Assembly (NCBI GenBank): GCA_002373755.1
Contig: DFJU01000159.1
Location: forward strand, 1-14,578
From: Bacteroidales bacterium UBA3663
Lineage (GTDB): Bacteria > Bacteroidota > Bacteroidia > Bacteroidales > UBA3663
Direction: 5' to 3'
DNA: 14,578 nucleotides
Shown: positions 5,957-13,601 of the stretch, piece after piece
How the letters are laid out: each line of letters opens with the position of its first letter
Numbering within the stretch: position 1 is the stretch's first letter
The notes under the pieces: model-generated
Databases searched by the model: none
The model's input: only the letters and a program-made list of their open reading frames with translations
What the model was told of the DNA's origin: nothing
Program-made: the position numbers and the translations under genes

Positions 5957-7540
5957 ATGCGAAAATCCACCATTTGGTACATATCAATTGCCCTTTTCAT
6001 CGCACTTGTCGGCTTGATTGCCATCCAGTTCTCTTATTTGGATGAGATTCTTGCGAGCCGGCGGGAGCAGTTCAATCATGCCGTGAACCGTGCGCTCACA
6101 ATGGTCAGCCGACAGTTGGAGAGACAGGAGACGCGCGCTTATCTTGACGCAAATTTCGACGACGAGACGCGCGCCGTGCTCGAACAGATGTTCCACGACG
6201 ACGAGGATGTCATGCCGCGCGCACATTCCAAAACATGGAGCCGCACGCACAGCAAAGTCACGCTCACGAATCCCGACGGGTCGGTGCAGACCTTTGAATA
6301 CAATGGCATCGACACAATGACGCATTTCACTGTCGGCCCGCGTGGCAAGAACAATATCCAGAGCCGTCAGAAGACGCGTCAGGATATGCTGTTCCGGCAG
6401 TATATGCACAAGAGGGATGTGTTCGACGACGTTTTCTTCCGCCTCATGGTCAAGAACAACGACCGTCCGATCATGGAGCGCATCGACATCGAACAGCTCA
6501 AGAAGATGATTGCCGACAATTTGAGCCACGACGGCTACGACCTGCCATTCGAATTTTGCGTGGTCGATAAGGATGGCCGCAATGCCTACCAGTCGCCGGG
6601 ATACAAGGCTTCAGTCGCTGAAAAGGCCGGCAGCTTCATGCAGATTCTGTTCGACAGCCAGGGCACCGATGCCCCCGGAATGCAGGACCGCTACAACTAT
6701 GTTGAGGTCTATTTTCCCAGTTCGCAGCGATTTTTGCTCAGTTCGAGCCTTAATTTTATGCTTCCGTCGTTTTTTTTCACTGCGGTAGTTCTTTTTCTCT
6801 TTATCTTTGTCATCGTTGTTGTTTTCCGCAGCAAGAAGCTGAGCGAGATGAAGAACGACTTCGTGAACAACATGACGCATGAGTTCAAGACGCCGATCTC
6901 GAGCATTTCGTTGGCCGCCCAGATGTTGAACGATCCGACAATCAGCATTTCGTCCGACAGGGTAAAGCGCCTGACGGGTGTCATCGACGACGAAACGAAA
7001 CGTCTGCGTTTCCTGGTCGAAAAGGTGCTGCAGATGTCGATGTTCGAGAAGCAGCGAACCAACTTGAAGCAGAAGGAACTTTGCATCAACGCATTGATCG
7101 ACAGCGTGGTCAACACCTTCACCATCAAGGTCGAAAGGGCAGGAGGCCACATCGAAGCCGAACTTAATGCCGAAGACGATGTCTGCTACGTGGATGAAAT
7201 GCACTTCACCAACGTGATTTTCAACCTGTTGGACAATGCCTACAAGTACGCTCGCGAAGATGTGCCGCTGCACCTCAAGGTCACGACATCCAATCCGGAT
7301 GAAAAGAGCCTGGAAATTCGCGTAGCGGACAATGGAATAGGCATCGAAAAGGAGAATCTAAAACGCATCTTCGAGAAGTTCTACCGCGTGCCGACCGGCA
7401 ATCTGCACAACGTGAAGGGCTTTGGCCTCGGATTGGCCTACGTCTGGAAAATCGTTCACGACCACGGCGGTCAGATCAAGGCCGAGTCGGAGTTCGGACA
7501 AGGCACGACGTTCATCATCCGCGTGCCGTTGATGAGCTGA
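5957..7540 (+). CDS. rprX: Membrane sensor histidine kinase RprX
   Basis: The 527-aa kinase has a first membrane segment near residues 7-25, a periplasmic domain of about 240 aa that I cannot match to a named sensor fold, and a second membrane segment near 267-292 (FFFTAVVLFLFIFVIVVVF). The cytoplasmic part has a HisKA domain with the H-box MTHEFKTPISS (phosphoacceptor His308) and an ATPase domain with the N-box FNLLDNAYKYA near 421-431, DNGIGI from 458, the F-box region FEKFYRVP and the G2 box GFGLGLAY. It would autophosphorylate and pass phosphate to RprY, encoded 58 bp downstream. The RprX name rests on the pairing with a very RprY-like regulator and on the overall layout of the Bacteroides fragilis kinase. 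A weak -7-like TAAACTTG lies at 5911-5918; no convincing promoter is visible. Signal sensed is unknown. Confidence 0.88.
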   Translation: MRKSTIWYISIALFIALVGLIAIQFSYLDEILASRREQFNHAVNRALTMVSRQLERQETRAYLDANFDDETRAVLEQMFHDDEDVMPRAHSKTWSRTHSKVTLTNPDGSVQTFEYNGIDTMTHFTVGPRGKNNIQSRQKTRQDMLFRQYMHKRDVFDDVFFRLMVKNNDRPIMERIDIEQLKKMIADNLSHDGYDLPFEFCVVDKDGRNAYQSPGYKASVAEKAGSFMQILFDSQGTDAPGMQDRYNYVEVYFPSSQRFLLSSSLNFMLPSFFFTAVVLFLFIFVIVVVFRSKKLSEMKNDFVNNMTHEFKTPISSISLAAQMLNDPTISISSDRVKRLTGVIDDETKRLRFLVEKVLQMSMFEKQRTNLKQKELCINALIDSVVNTFTIKVERAGGHIEAELNAEDDVCYVDEMHFTNVIFNLLDNAYKYAREDVPLHLKVTTSNPDEKSLEIRVADNGIGIEKENLKRIFEKFYRVPTGNLHNVKGFGLGLAYVWKIVHDHGGQIKAESEFGQGTTFIIRVPLMS

Positions 7541-7598
7541 TTTTCAGTCGGATAAATACGGAAAATAAACAATAATAACCTTAAAAATCAATTTTTTT

Positions 7599-8327
7599 AT
7601 GGCACTTCCAGTCAACAACAATGTGAAATTGAACATCCTCTTGTGCGAAGACGATGAGAATCTCGGAATGCTGCTGCGTGAGTACGTGCAGGCAAAGGGT
7701 TTTTCGTGCGATCTGTATGGCGACGGCGAGGCCGGCTACAAGGCATTCCTGAAGGGACGCTACGATTTCTGTATCCTCGACGTCATGATGCCGAAGAAGG
7801 ACGGTTTCACTCTCGCATCGGACATTCGCAGCATCAATCAGGACATTCCGATCATTTTCCTCACAGCCAAAAGTCTGAAGGAGGACGTGCTCGAAGGCTT
7901 CAAGATTGGCGGTGACGACTACATCACCAAGCCATTTTCGATGGAGGAGCTCCTGTTGCGCATCGAGGCCATTCTGCGTCGCGTGAAGGGCAATAACGGC
8001 AAGGACGTCAGTGTCTATCGTTTCGGCAGTTTTGTGTTCGATGTAAAGACGCAGCAATTGTCGCGTGGCGATGAGGTCATCAAGCTCACCACCAAAGAGA
8101 ATGACCTGCTCCGTCTGCTCTGCTCGCACGCCAACGACATTCTGGAACGCAATTTCGCCCTCAAGACCATCTGGGCCGACGACAACTACTTCAATGCGCG
8201 TTCAATGGATGTCTATATCACCAAGCTCCGCAAGCATCTGAAGAGCGACCCGACGCTCGAAATCATCAACATCCACGGACGCGGCTACAAGCTCGTCTGC
8301 GGCAATATCGAGGTTGAGACAAAATAA
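7599..8327 (+). CDS. rprY: OmpR/PhoB-type response regulator RprY
   Basis: The 242-aa protein has a receiver domain (residues about 11-125) with acidic pocket CEDDE at 16-20, phosphoacceptor Asp61 (ILDVMMPKKDGF), Thr89 (FLTAKS) and Lys111 (YITKPFS). The C-terminal winged-helix DNA-binding domain follows (about 137-238), with LTTKENDLLRLL, the NARSMDVYITKLRKHL recognition region and the terminal wing INIHGRGYKL. LLCEDDENLGMLLREY and the DNA-binding half closely match what I know of B. fragilis RprY. It is encoded 58 bp after rprX in the same direction without an intervening terminator, so they form an operon. Phosphorylated RprY would bind DNA and regulate transcription; the divergent porin is a natural candidate target, by position only. 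A hairpin begins directly after the stop codon. Confidence 0.92.
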   Translation: MALPVNNNVKLNILLCEDDENLGMLLREYVQAKGFSCDLYGDGEAGYKAFLKGRYDFCILDVMMPKKDGFTLASDIRSINQDIPIIFLTAKSLKEDVLEGFKIGGDDYITKPFSMEELLLRIEAILRRVKGNNGKDVSVYRFGSFVFDVKTQQLSRGDEVIKLTTKENDLLRLLCSHANDILERNFALKTIWADDNYFNARSMDVYITKLRKHLKSDPTLEIINIHGRGYKLVCGNIEVETK

Positions 8328-8355
8328 AATCAGCAAGTCGGAAAACTTGCTGATT
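8328..8355. terminator. Shared hairpin between rprY and the convergent NTPase-CYTH gene
   Basis: AATCAGCAAGT (8328-8338) and ACTTGCTGATT (8345-8355) form a perfect 11-bp stem with a 6-nt loop. It starts on the base after the rprY stop. On the minus strand the stem is followed by TTATTTTG, a fair U-tract, so it best serves the gene ending at 8372. In the plus direction no T-run follows, so it would be a weak terminator or an mRNA 3' stabiliser for rprXY. Confidence 0.75.
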
Positions 8356-8371
8356 GCCTGACAATGTCAAT

Positions 8372-9475
8372 TCATCGCCGCAAAGCCAGATTGTAGTTCA
8401 GGAAGGCGGTGTTGCCGGTGATGTCGTCCACAATTTCGAGGAATGGCGGAAGTTTCATCTCTTCGTGTTTGCCGATTCCTTTCGTCTCGAGGATTACAAG
8501 CCCGTCCAATTCAGCCGCGTAGCTGTCCAGTTCGAAGAATTGGCCTTGATAGATGAAGCTGCGGCGGCTCTTGTGGATGGTGCGGCGATAAGGGTCGGCC
8601 TGCTGGAGCAGCGATTCGTAGAGCGCGTTCGACACCTGTCGTTCGGTGACAAGCTCTTCGGTGGGAGAGAGGCGTTTGCGCGTAGTGTGGATGTTGGTCA
8701 CGTAGCCGTTCGCGCTGCGGCGACGTAGGCGGATTTCGCAATCTGGCTCGGCCGTGAGGTATGTTTGCGTGATTTCGCTTTCGGTGCAGTCGGGCAGTTG
8801 GCCGGTCACCTTGACACGGTATTTGCGCTCCTCTTCGATGGCCAACGGCAATTCGAGCACGGCCGAAATTTCGCGTAGCACGCGGTTCATCTTGCGTTCA
8901 AAGTCTTCGCCGTTGTTGATGACGCGCAGGTGTGGATGCCCGGTCCAGGCCTGAATCACCTTCTTGTCGAGTTCGCGGGCGATGCGCAGGCCAGCTTCGT
9001 CGGCCTTTTCATAGCGTTGGGCATTGTTGGCCGTCGTATAGAATTTTTCGGCGCCGTCGGCCGCACTAACCAAGTGAAGCACCGCGTCATATCGGCCACC
9101 TGTGCGGAGTTCTTCGGTCGATGTGCCACACGAACGGGTCAGTTCGTTCCACATCTCGGGCGAAATGTAGGCCGAAATGTCCATTGCGCCACGGTCGCAC
9201 ACCACGACACACGGTTCTTTGCAGGTCTGCGCCATGCGCATCACTTTGTCTTCCAGTTCGAGCTGCGTCTCGAGAATCACTTTTTCGCCTTCGTAGTAGA
9301 AGTCGTGGTTGTCGGTCAGATAGTTCCAGCCGGCCTGCGTGATCATCGTCGGCACCTCGGGCATCATGAAGACCTTGTAGCCAAGAGCCGAAAAATGCGA
9401 ATTGATGCGTACCAGCGCTGTTGTCTTGCCAGCGCAAGGGCCGCCTGTCAGGACGATTCGTTTGATGTTATTCAT
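8372..9475 (-). CDS. P-loop NTPase fused to a CYTH-like domain (Ttd14-like)
   Basis: The 367-aa protein has two parts. Residues 1-205 are a P-loop NTPase of the AAA_28/NadR-kinase type, with Walker A GGPCAGKTT (11-19) and a Walker-B-like VVVCDRGAMD (90-99). From about 212 a CYTH/triphosphate-tunnel-like domain begins with IEEERKYRV, which contains the ExExK signature at 214-218, followed by alternating charged strands (EIRLRRR at 247-253, TRKRLS, FELDSYA, LVILETKG). This architecture resembles Drosophila Ttd14, known to bind GTP and phospholipid, and P-loop-kinase/CYTH proteins that act on triphosphate or pyrophosphate. Here substrate and pathway are unknown. There is no signal peptide. The ATG at 9475 places Walker A at the usual distance from the N-terminus. 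It is divergent from queH with only 16 bp between start codons, and converges on rprY through a shared hairpin. Confidence 0.85.
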   Translation of the reverse strand: MNNIKRIVLTGGPCAGKTTALVRINSHFSALGYKVFMMPEVPTMITQAGWNYLTDNHDFYYEGEKVILETQLELEDKVMRMAQTCKEPCVVVCDRGAMDISAYISPEMWNELTRSCGTSTEELRTGGRYDAVLHLVSAADGAEKFYTTANNAQRYEKADEAGLRIARELDKKVIQAWTGHPHLRVINNGEDFERKMNRVLREISAVLELPLAIEEERKYRVKVTGQLPDCTESEITQTYLTAEPDCEIRLRRRSANGYVTNIHTTRKRLSPTEELVTERQVSNALYESLLQQADPYRRTIHKSRRSFIYQGQFFELDSYAAELDGLVILETKGIGKHEEMKLPPFLEIVDDITGNTAFLNYNLALRR

Positions 9476-9491
9476 AAATTTTCTGTCGTTT

Positions 9492-10061
9492 ATGTGTCAG
9501 AAGAAAAGAGTTTTGCTGCATTGTTGCTGTGCACCTTGTTCCAGCGCCATTCTTGAATGGATGTCGGCCAACGGTGTCCAGCCTGTGATTTTTTATTGCA
9601 ATCCGAACATTTTTCCGGCCGAGGAATATCAGATTCGCAAGAATGAAATCACTCGCTACGCGGAAAAGTTGGGCATCGAGATCATAGAAGACGATTACGA
9701 CCATGAGGCTTGGCTGCGTGGCGTGAAGGGGCTGGAAGATGAGCCGGAACGCGGCGCGCGTTGTCTGCAATGTTTCCGCATTCGTCTGTTGCGCGCGGCA
9801 CAAAAGGCCGCGGAACTTGGCATCGGCGAATTCACCACCACTTTGGCATCGAGCCGTTGGAAGAATCTTGACCAAATCAATGCCGCAGGAGCTTGGGCTG
9901 CCGAACAGGTCAATCAAGGCGGCAATGCGGAGCAACTTGTCCGATTTGACGACCGCAATTGGCGCAAAGGCGGCCTTCAGCAACGTCGCAATGAGCTGCT
10001 GAAGGAAAATGGCTTTTACAACCAGTTGTATTGCGGTTGCGAATTTAGTATGAGGAAGTGA
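9492..10061 (+). CDS. queH: Epoxyqueuosine reductase QueH
   Basis: The 189-aa protein matches QueH (formerly DUF208), the non-cobalamin enzyme that reduces epoxyqueuosine to queuosine in tRNA with GUN anticodons. Visible are the N-terminal HCCCAPCSS (Cys11, Cys12, Cys13, Cys16), an FYCNPNI strand, CLQCFRIRL (Cys91, Cys94), TTLASSRWKN, and the closing WRKGG...YNQLYCGC (Cys181, Cys183). In characterised QueH these cysteine pairs hold an Fe-S/metal centre and form the redox disulfide. The ATG at 9492 gives the family N-terminus MCQKKRVLLHCC; the upstream ATGs in frame would overlap the divergent gene and add non-family residues. It is the last step of queuosine synthesis; no other que gene is in the window. 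It ends 10 bp from the convergent ACT-domain gene with no visible terminator between. Confidence 0.93.
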   Translation: MCQKKRVLLHCCCAPCSSAILEWMSANGVQPVIFYCNPNIFPAEEYQIRKNEITRYAEKLGIEIIEDDYDHEAWLRGVKGLEDEPERGARCLQCFRIRLLRAAQKAAELGIGEFTTTLASSRWKNLDQINAAGAWAAEQVNQGGNAEQLVRFDDRNWRKGGLQQRRNELLKENGFYNQLYCGCEFSMRK

Positions 10062-10071
10062 GAATCGGCCT

Positions 10072-10479
10072 TCAGCCCAAGACCTTTGCCCGTTCGTAGT
10101 CGGTCAGGCATTTGGTCAGTTTTTCCATATTCGGTGAGTGCAGGATGGCCTGCGAGATGCCACGGTATTGGAAAGCGTAGAGAAAATCGAGGGAAATGTG
10201 GTTTTCGGCCAACTCTTGCAGCACACGGCTCATCGAACCCGGCTCGTTGGGTACGTTGAGGGAATAGACAGGAGTAAGTTCCAGATGGACAGCCTGCTGC
10301 TTCAAGGCCTCTTCGGCGCGTTTCACATTATCGACAATGAGGCGCAACACTCCGTATTCAGGCTCGTCGTTGATGCTGTATGAAAGGATGTTGATTCCCT
10401 TGTCGGCCAAAGTCTGGAAAACCTGCCATGATGCGCCGCAACGGTCTTCAATGTGGATGGTGAGTTGGTTGATAATCAT
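10072..10479 (-). CDS. Tandem ACT-domain protein
   Basis: The 135-aa protein consists of two ACT repeats (about residues 1-66 and 69-135), each with the beta-alpha-beta-beta-alpha-beta pattern. The first is MIINQLTIHIEDRCGASWQV with the NILSYSI and VLRLIVDN strands. The second starts at VYSLNVPNEPGSMSRVLQEL, whose NEPGS turn is the typical ligand-loop glycine region. Stand-alone tandem ACT proteins bind amino acids and regulate partner enzymes; in Bacteroidetes such genes are often beside phenylacetate-CoA ligase, but no such gene is present here. Regulatory target therefore unknown. It has its own -33/-7 promoter with a leader of about 20 nt and is divergent from the YhcH-family gene. Confidence 0.88.
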   Translation of the reverse strand: MIINQLTIHIEDRCGASWQVFQTLADKGINILSYSINDEPEYGVLRLIVDNVKRAEEALKQQAVHLELTPVYSLNVPNEPGSMSRVLQELAENHISLDFLYAFQYRGISQAILHSPNMEKLTKCLTDYERAKVLG

Positions 10480-10502
10480 AGGTTGAAATGTTTAAAACGC
10501 CG

Positions 10503-10533
10503 CAAATATAGACCAATTTCGGCGAGGAACAAA
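10503..10533 (-). promoter_or_regulatory. Promoter of the tandem-ACT gene
   Basis: On the minus strand TTTG (plus-strand 10530-10533) is followed after 19 bp by TATATTTG (10503-10510), matching the Bacteroidetes consensus. Transcription would begin near 10499, about 20 nt before the ATG at 10479. Confidence 0.75.
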
Positions 10534-10570
10534 ATAAAAATTATTTTTTCACATTTAAAAATTTAGTGAT

Positions 10571-11185
10571 ATGAAAAAGTTATGTTTGTTGCTCCTTTGT
10601 GGAGCATTTGCAGTTGCTGGTTTCGCCCAGCAGAAGCCTTCTCCAGAGGCATTACAGTGGTACAAGCAGGCCCGATGGCGCCAGGGCTGGACGGTAAAGC
10701 CGTATCAGGAGATGGACGTCGAGACCTTCTACCAGCAGTATCAGAAGAATGCCGCAATGTACGACAGCATCTTCCAGTGGCTGCTAACCATCAATCCGAT
10801 CAAGATGGAGCCTGCCAAGGACGTGATGACATGGAGCCATGCCACGGCACATTGCCAGGATCTGGCACTTCGCACTCCGGAAAACACGCAGTGGGAGCAG
10901 CATCACAAGCACATCGACCTGCAGTGGGTAGTTCGCGGTTCTGAACGTATGGCCGTGACGCGCGACACCTCGGCCCTCGTCGCCAAGAATGCTTACAGCG
11001 AGAAGAAGGACGTGCAGAATTTCCGCTTCAAGGACGCTCCGACATCCGACCAGTACATTCTGCTCGACAGCGATCCGAAGCAGTTCTACCTCTTCTTCCC
11101 GAGCGACATCCACGAATGCTGTGGCATCGCACGCAAACCGGAAACTGTGCGCAAGATTGTAGTCAAAATCGAGTATTTTGAATGA
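10571..11185 (+). CDS. Exported YhcH/YjgK/YiaL-family protein
   Basis: The 204-aa precursor starts with a clear signal peptide (MKK, then LCLLLLCGAFAVAG, cleavage after GFA near residue 19, mature start QQKPS). The body matches the YhcH/YjgK/YiaL (EbgC-like, formerly DUF386) cupin fold: WEQHHKHIDLQWVVRGSE (108-125) with His111 and Asp116 in the metal-site motif, YLFFPSDIHECCGIA (173-187) with His181, and the closing VRKIVVKIEYF. Cytoplasmic relatives act on sugars: EbgC is the small subunit of evolved beta-galactosidase and YhcH works in sialic-acid catabolism. The exported form here would act in the periplasm or at the envelope; its sugar substrate is unknown. It is divergent from the ACT gene. 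I see no strong promoter motif for it and no hairpin after the stop. Confidence 0.86.
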   Translation: MKKLCLLLLCGAFAVAGFAQQKPSPEALQWYKQARWRQGWTVKPYQEMDVETFYQQYQKNAAMYDSIFQWLLTINPIKMEPAKDVMTWSHATAHCQDLALRTPENTQWEQHHKHIDLQWVVRGSERMAVTRDTSALVAKNAYSEKKDVQNFRFKDAPTSDQYILLDSDPKQFYLFFPSDIHECCGIARKPETVRKIVVKIEYFE

Positions 11186-11242
11186 TAAACTGCGGCGGGG
11201 AGGCATTTTATGACCGTTTTTGCGTATTTTTAAGACGAAAAA

Positions 11243-11273
11243 TGTGGCAATTGGTCAAAAATGCCTACCTTCG
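11243..11273 (+). promoter_or_regulatory. Possible promoter of the YD-repeat lipoprotein
   Basis: TACCTTCG at 11266-11273 differs from TAnnTTTG by one base, and TGTG at 11243-11246 lies 19 bp upstream in the -33 place, also one base off. The predicted leader is about 57 nt. The match is weaker than at the other promoters in the window. Confidence 0.4.
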
Positions 11274-11333
11274 CCGTCGGCTAAACTTAACCATTGAAAA
11301 CAGAATACACAGAATAACGTAAAAACTTTAGAA

Positions 11334-12413
11334 ATGAAAAAAATCATTACGTTGAGCGCTATGTGCGCAACTCTTGTGGCTGTCAGCAGCTGCGGAGGCG
11401 AGGCCAAGAATGAGCCGGTTGAACCAGTTGAAGAGGCAACCGCATGGTCGGACATCGTTGCTTTCGACACCAATGGCGAGGCAACAGGCTCGGAGGTGTT
11501 TAATTACGGTCAGGACGGCAAGGTCGTATCCGTTGACAAGTTCACGGTCGATAAGGCCGACAAGAAGAAGGTTCAGACCGACTACATCATCTACGCCAAC
11601 GGCAAGCCATCGTTCGGCAAGTCGTTCCGTCCAGACGGCACAGTCGATGGCCGCGATCTCTTCACCTACAATGAGAAAGGCCTGTTGCAGGAAGAAGTCA
11701 TCGAAACCTATAGCGAAGGCTTGAAGCGTGTAGCCCCATCGATGCGCTACGTTTACGAATACAACGAGAATGGTGATGTCACCAGCATCAAGGAGCAGAA
11801 AGCCATGCCAAAGGGCTGGGCAACCGAATATGAGTGGACCTACAGCTACGATGCACAGGGCCGTTTGACCGGCCGCGCCGACTTTACAGGCGACGGCAAG
11901 GAGCGCAAGCAGGGTTGTATGTATAGTTGGGTATATGAAGACGGCAGCAACAAAATCAAGCAGCTCGACTATTTCACCTACGACCTCAAGCTGGGTAAGC
12001 TGAAGCACGACAGCAAGACGGAATATAACTACGATGCCGATGGTCGTGTCAAGACTGCACTCGTCTATCGTCACAAGGCCAACAAGAAGCGCGACGAAAT
12101 CAAGTCACGTCGTTTCACTTACGAGTACAATGCCGCAGGTCAGTTGACCCTCATCTTCGAGCAGAAGTGGAACAACGGTGCATCCGATTGGTATGAGGTC
12201 AGCAGCGTCACCCGCGAGTACGATGCCGCAGGCCAGATCACCAAGCAGACGACTGTCAAGAACACCAACAAGGGCACGAAGTTCTACAACGAAGTACACG
12301 CTCAAGGTGCTCCGGCCGACAAGCCGAATGTCGCACAGGCAGCTCCGACCTACAACGTGAAGCCGGAAATCAACTTGGACGACAAGCATAAGACAAGCAT
12401 GGAAGAAGATTAA
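11334..12413 (+). CDS. Lipoprotein with YD/RHS-like repeats
   Basis: The 359-aa precursor has a lipoprotein signal: MKK, hydrophobic core, and lipobox-like VSSC with Cys20 as the lipidated residue. The following residues GGEAKNEPVEPVEE are acidic, as in Bacteroidetes lipoproteins sent to the outer surface. The mature part contains about seven copies of a loose motif of the form (F/Y)xYxxxGxv, including FNYGQDGKVV, FTYNEKGLLQ, YEYNENGDVT, YSYDAQGRLT, YNYDADGRVK, YEYNAAGQLT and REYDAAGQIT. These resemble the strand-turn-strand units of YD/RHS repeats, so a repetitive beta-sheet surface protein is likely. It lacks the hyperconserved RHS core and any C-terminal toxin domain. Function is unknown; carbohydrate or matrix binding would be a guess. 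A 148-bp gap separates it from the YhcH-family gene, and a strong terminator follows. Confidence 0.82.
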   Translation: MKKIITLSAMCATLVAVSSCGGEAKNEPVEPVEEATAWSDIVAFDTNGEATGSEVFNYGQDGKVVSVDKFTVDKADKKKVQTDYIIYANGKPSFGKSFRPDGTVDGRDLFTYNEKGLLQEEVIETYSEGLKRVAPSMRYVYEYNENGDVTSIKEQKAMPKGWATEYEWTYSYDAQGRLTGRADFTGDGKERKQGCMYSWVYEDGSNKIKQLDYFTYDLKLGKLKHDSKTEYNYDADGRVKTALVYRHKANKKRDEIKSRRFTYEYNAAGQLTLIFEQKWNNGASDWYEVSSVTREYDAAGQITKQTTVKNTNKGTKFYNEVHAQGAPADKPNVAQAAPTYNVKPEINLDDKHKTSMEED

Positions 12414-12448
12414 TCTAGTATCACATCATAACGCAAGAAAAACATTTT

Positions 12449-12490
12449 CCCCTCGCATCCGTTGATACCTTTGGATGCGAGGGGTTATTG
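12449..12490 (+). terminator. Intrinsic terminator of the YD-repeat lipoprotein
   Basis: CCCCTCGCATCC (12449-12460) and GGATGCGAGGGG (12473-12484) form a perfect 12-bp stem with a 12-nt loop, followed by TTATTG. The U-tract is short, but the stem is GC-rich and the site is between convergent genes, so it may also help stop azlCD transcripts. Confidence 0.8.
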
Positions 12491-12541
12491 TATCTGTTCG
12501 TATGTTCGACGGTTGAGCACCAGGTCTAAGGTCGCCAAATC

Positions 12542-12856
12542 CTAAATTCGGCAAATAAATTCAAGTACGAACACCGTGACGCAGCACAGCGTTGCCACAG
12601 CAAAAAGGTTCCATCCGCGCCACGCAGCTGCGATGCCCAACACCAGAGTCGCCAGTCCGACCCAAGCTTCCTGTGTGGCCTGCACGATGGCAGGGAAGGT
12701 CATTACGGCCAATGTGACGTACGGAACATAATAGAGGAAACTGCGCACGAAGACGTTGCGGATGCGGCCCCTGATGAGCCACATCGGCAAAATCCTCACC
12801 AAATTGGCAGTGATGGCTGTAAGCGCCAGATATAGAGCGAGTTCAGAGTTGTTCAT
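12542..12856 (-). CDS. azlD: AzlD-type branched-chain amino-acid transport subunit
   Basis: The 104-aa protein is nearly all membrane: about four hydrophobic helices (ALYLALTAITANLVRI, SFLYYVPYVTLAVMTFPAI, WVGLATLVLGIAAAW, LFAVATLCCVTVFVLEF). The short basic loop RGRIRNVFVRSFL between the first two is typical of AzlD (PF05437). AzlC and AzlD together form a branched-chain amino-acid exporter in the cytoplasmic membrane. I start it at 12856 (MNNSELALY), which overlaps the end of azlC by 14 bp and suggests translational coupling; a start further upstream at 12907 would add 17 polar residues that do not fit the family. Confidence 0.88.
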   Translation of the reverse strand: MNNSELALYLALTAITANLVRILPMWLIRGRIRNVFVRSFLYYVPYVTLAVMTFPAIVQATQEAWVGLATLVLGIAAAWRGWNLFAVATLCCVTVFVLEFICRI

Positions 12857-13601
12857 CTGTTTCTGGGTCTTGTTCGATGGGTTTGATGAAAGCCGCAACG
12901 GCTGCAATCACGACGGTGAGCAGTATGGTGCGCATGCCGCCGCTCAATTGGCTCACCCACGGCGCAACGCTGCACAGTCCGCTAAGGGCGAAGCTTGCCG
13001 CCACGGTGACGGCAACTACGCGGTTTTTGCGTGCCGGCGGAATGATGATGGCGATGAACATGCCGTAGAGGGCGACGCTGAGGGCCGAGACAACGTGCGC
13101 GGGCAGGATGTCGCCGGCCAGGATGCCGCTTGCCGTTCCCGCTGCCCACATTGTGCCCGACAGCATGGTTGCTCCGATGGGATACGACGCAGGCATACGG
13201 CCCGGATAGGCGATTGAGATGCCGAACACCTCGTCGGTCATGCAGCAGCCAGCGAGCATGCGCTTCCAGAGCGGCGTGCGACGTTCAAATTTCTGCGTCA
13301 AGGCGGTGCTCATCAGCAAGTAGCGGAGGTTGGTGACGATGCCCATGCCAATCACTTCGAGGCATGTTGCGTGGGCCGCAATCAGCGTGTAGGCACCATA
13401 TTCGCCGGCCGATGCGCGCGTGAACAGGCTGCTCGTGAAGCCCATCAGCGCGGGTATGTCCAACGCGCCGGCAATGATGCCCAACGAGAATGAAACGGCG
13501 TAGTAGCCCATTCCGATCGGGATGGCGTCGCGCATTCCCTTGAGCAGCGGCGACCCCTTCTGCAGGCGTCTTGTTATGCGATTTTTTGAGTTTGTCTCCA
13601 T
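12843..13601 (-). CDS. azlC: AzlC-type branched-chain amino-acid exporter subunit
   Basis: The roughly 252-aa protein belongs to the AzlC family. GMRDAIPIGMGYYAVSFSLG is the family N-terminal signature. The middle carries ATCLEVIGMGIVTNLRYLLMS and the conserved LAGCCMTDEVFGIS segment, and further hydrophobic helices follow to TILLTVVIAAVAAF. With AzlD, encoded next and overlapping by 14 bp, it forms a membrane exporter for branched-chain amino acids and analogues. The start is uncertain: ATG at 13601 (METNSKNR) and in-frame ATG at 13622 (seven codons longer) each follow an AGGAA sequence, because the start region is tandemly duplicated. The ATG at 13727 is excluded as it lies upstream of the promoter -7 box. 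Confidence 0.88.
   Translation of the reverse strand: METNSKNRITRRLQKGSPLLKGMRDAIPIGMGYYAVSFSLGIIAGALDIPALMGFTSSLFTRASAGEYGAYTLIAAHATCLEVIGMGIVTNLRYLLMSTALTQKFERRTPLWKRMLAGCCMTDEVFGISIAYPGRMPASYPIGATMLSGTMWAAGTASGILAGDILPAHVVSALSVALYGMFIAIIIPPARKNRVVAVTVAASFALSGLCSVAPWVSQLSGGMRTILLTVVIAAVAAFIKPIEQDPETDEQL

Noticed and set aside
11328..12074. Hydrophobic minus-strand open frame opposite the YD-repeat lipoprotein
   Set aside because: Its L/V/I-rich product is the mirror of the K/N/Y/E-rich sense codons; the sense gene has a lipobox, repeats and terminator.
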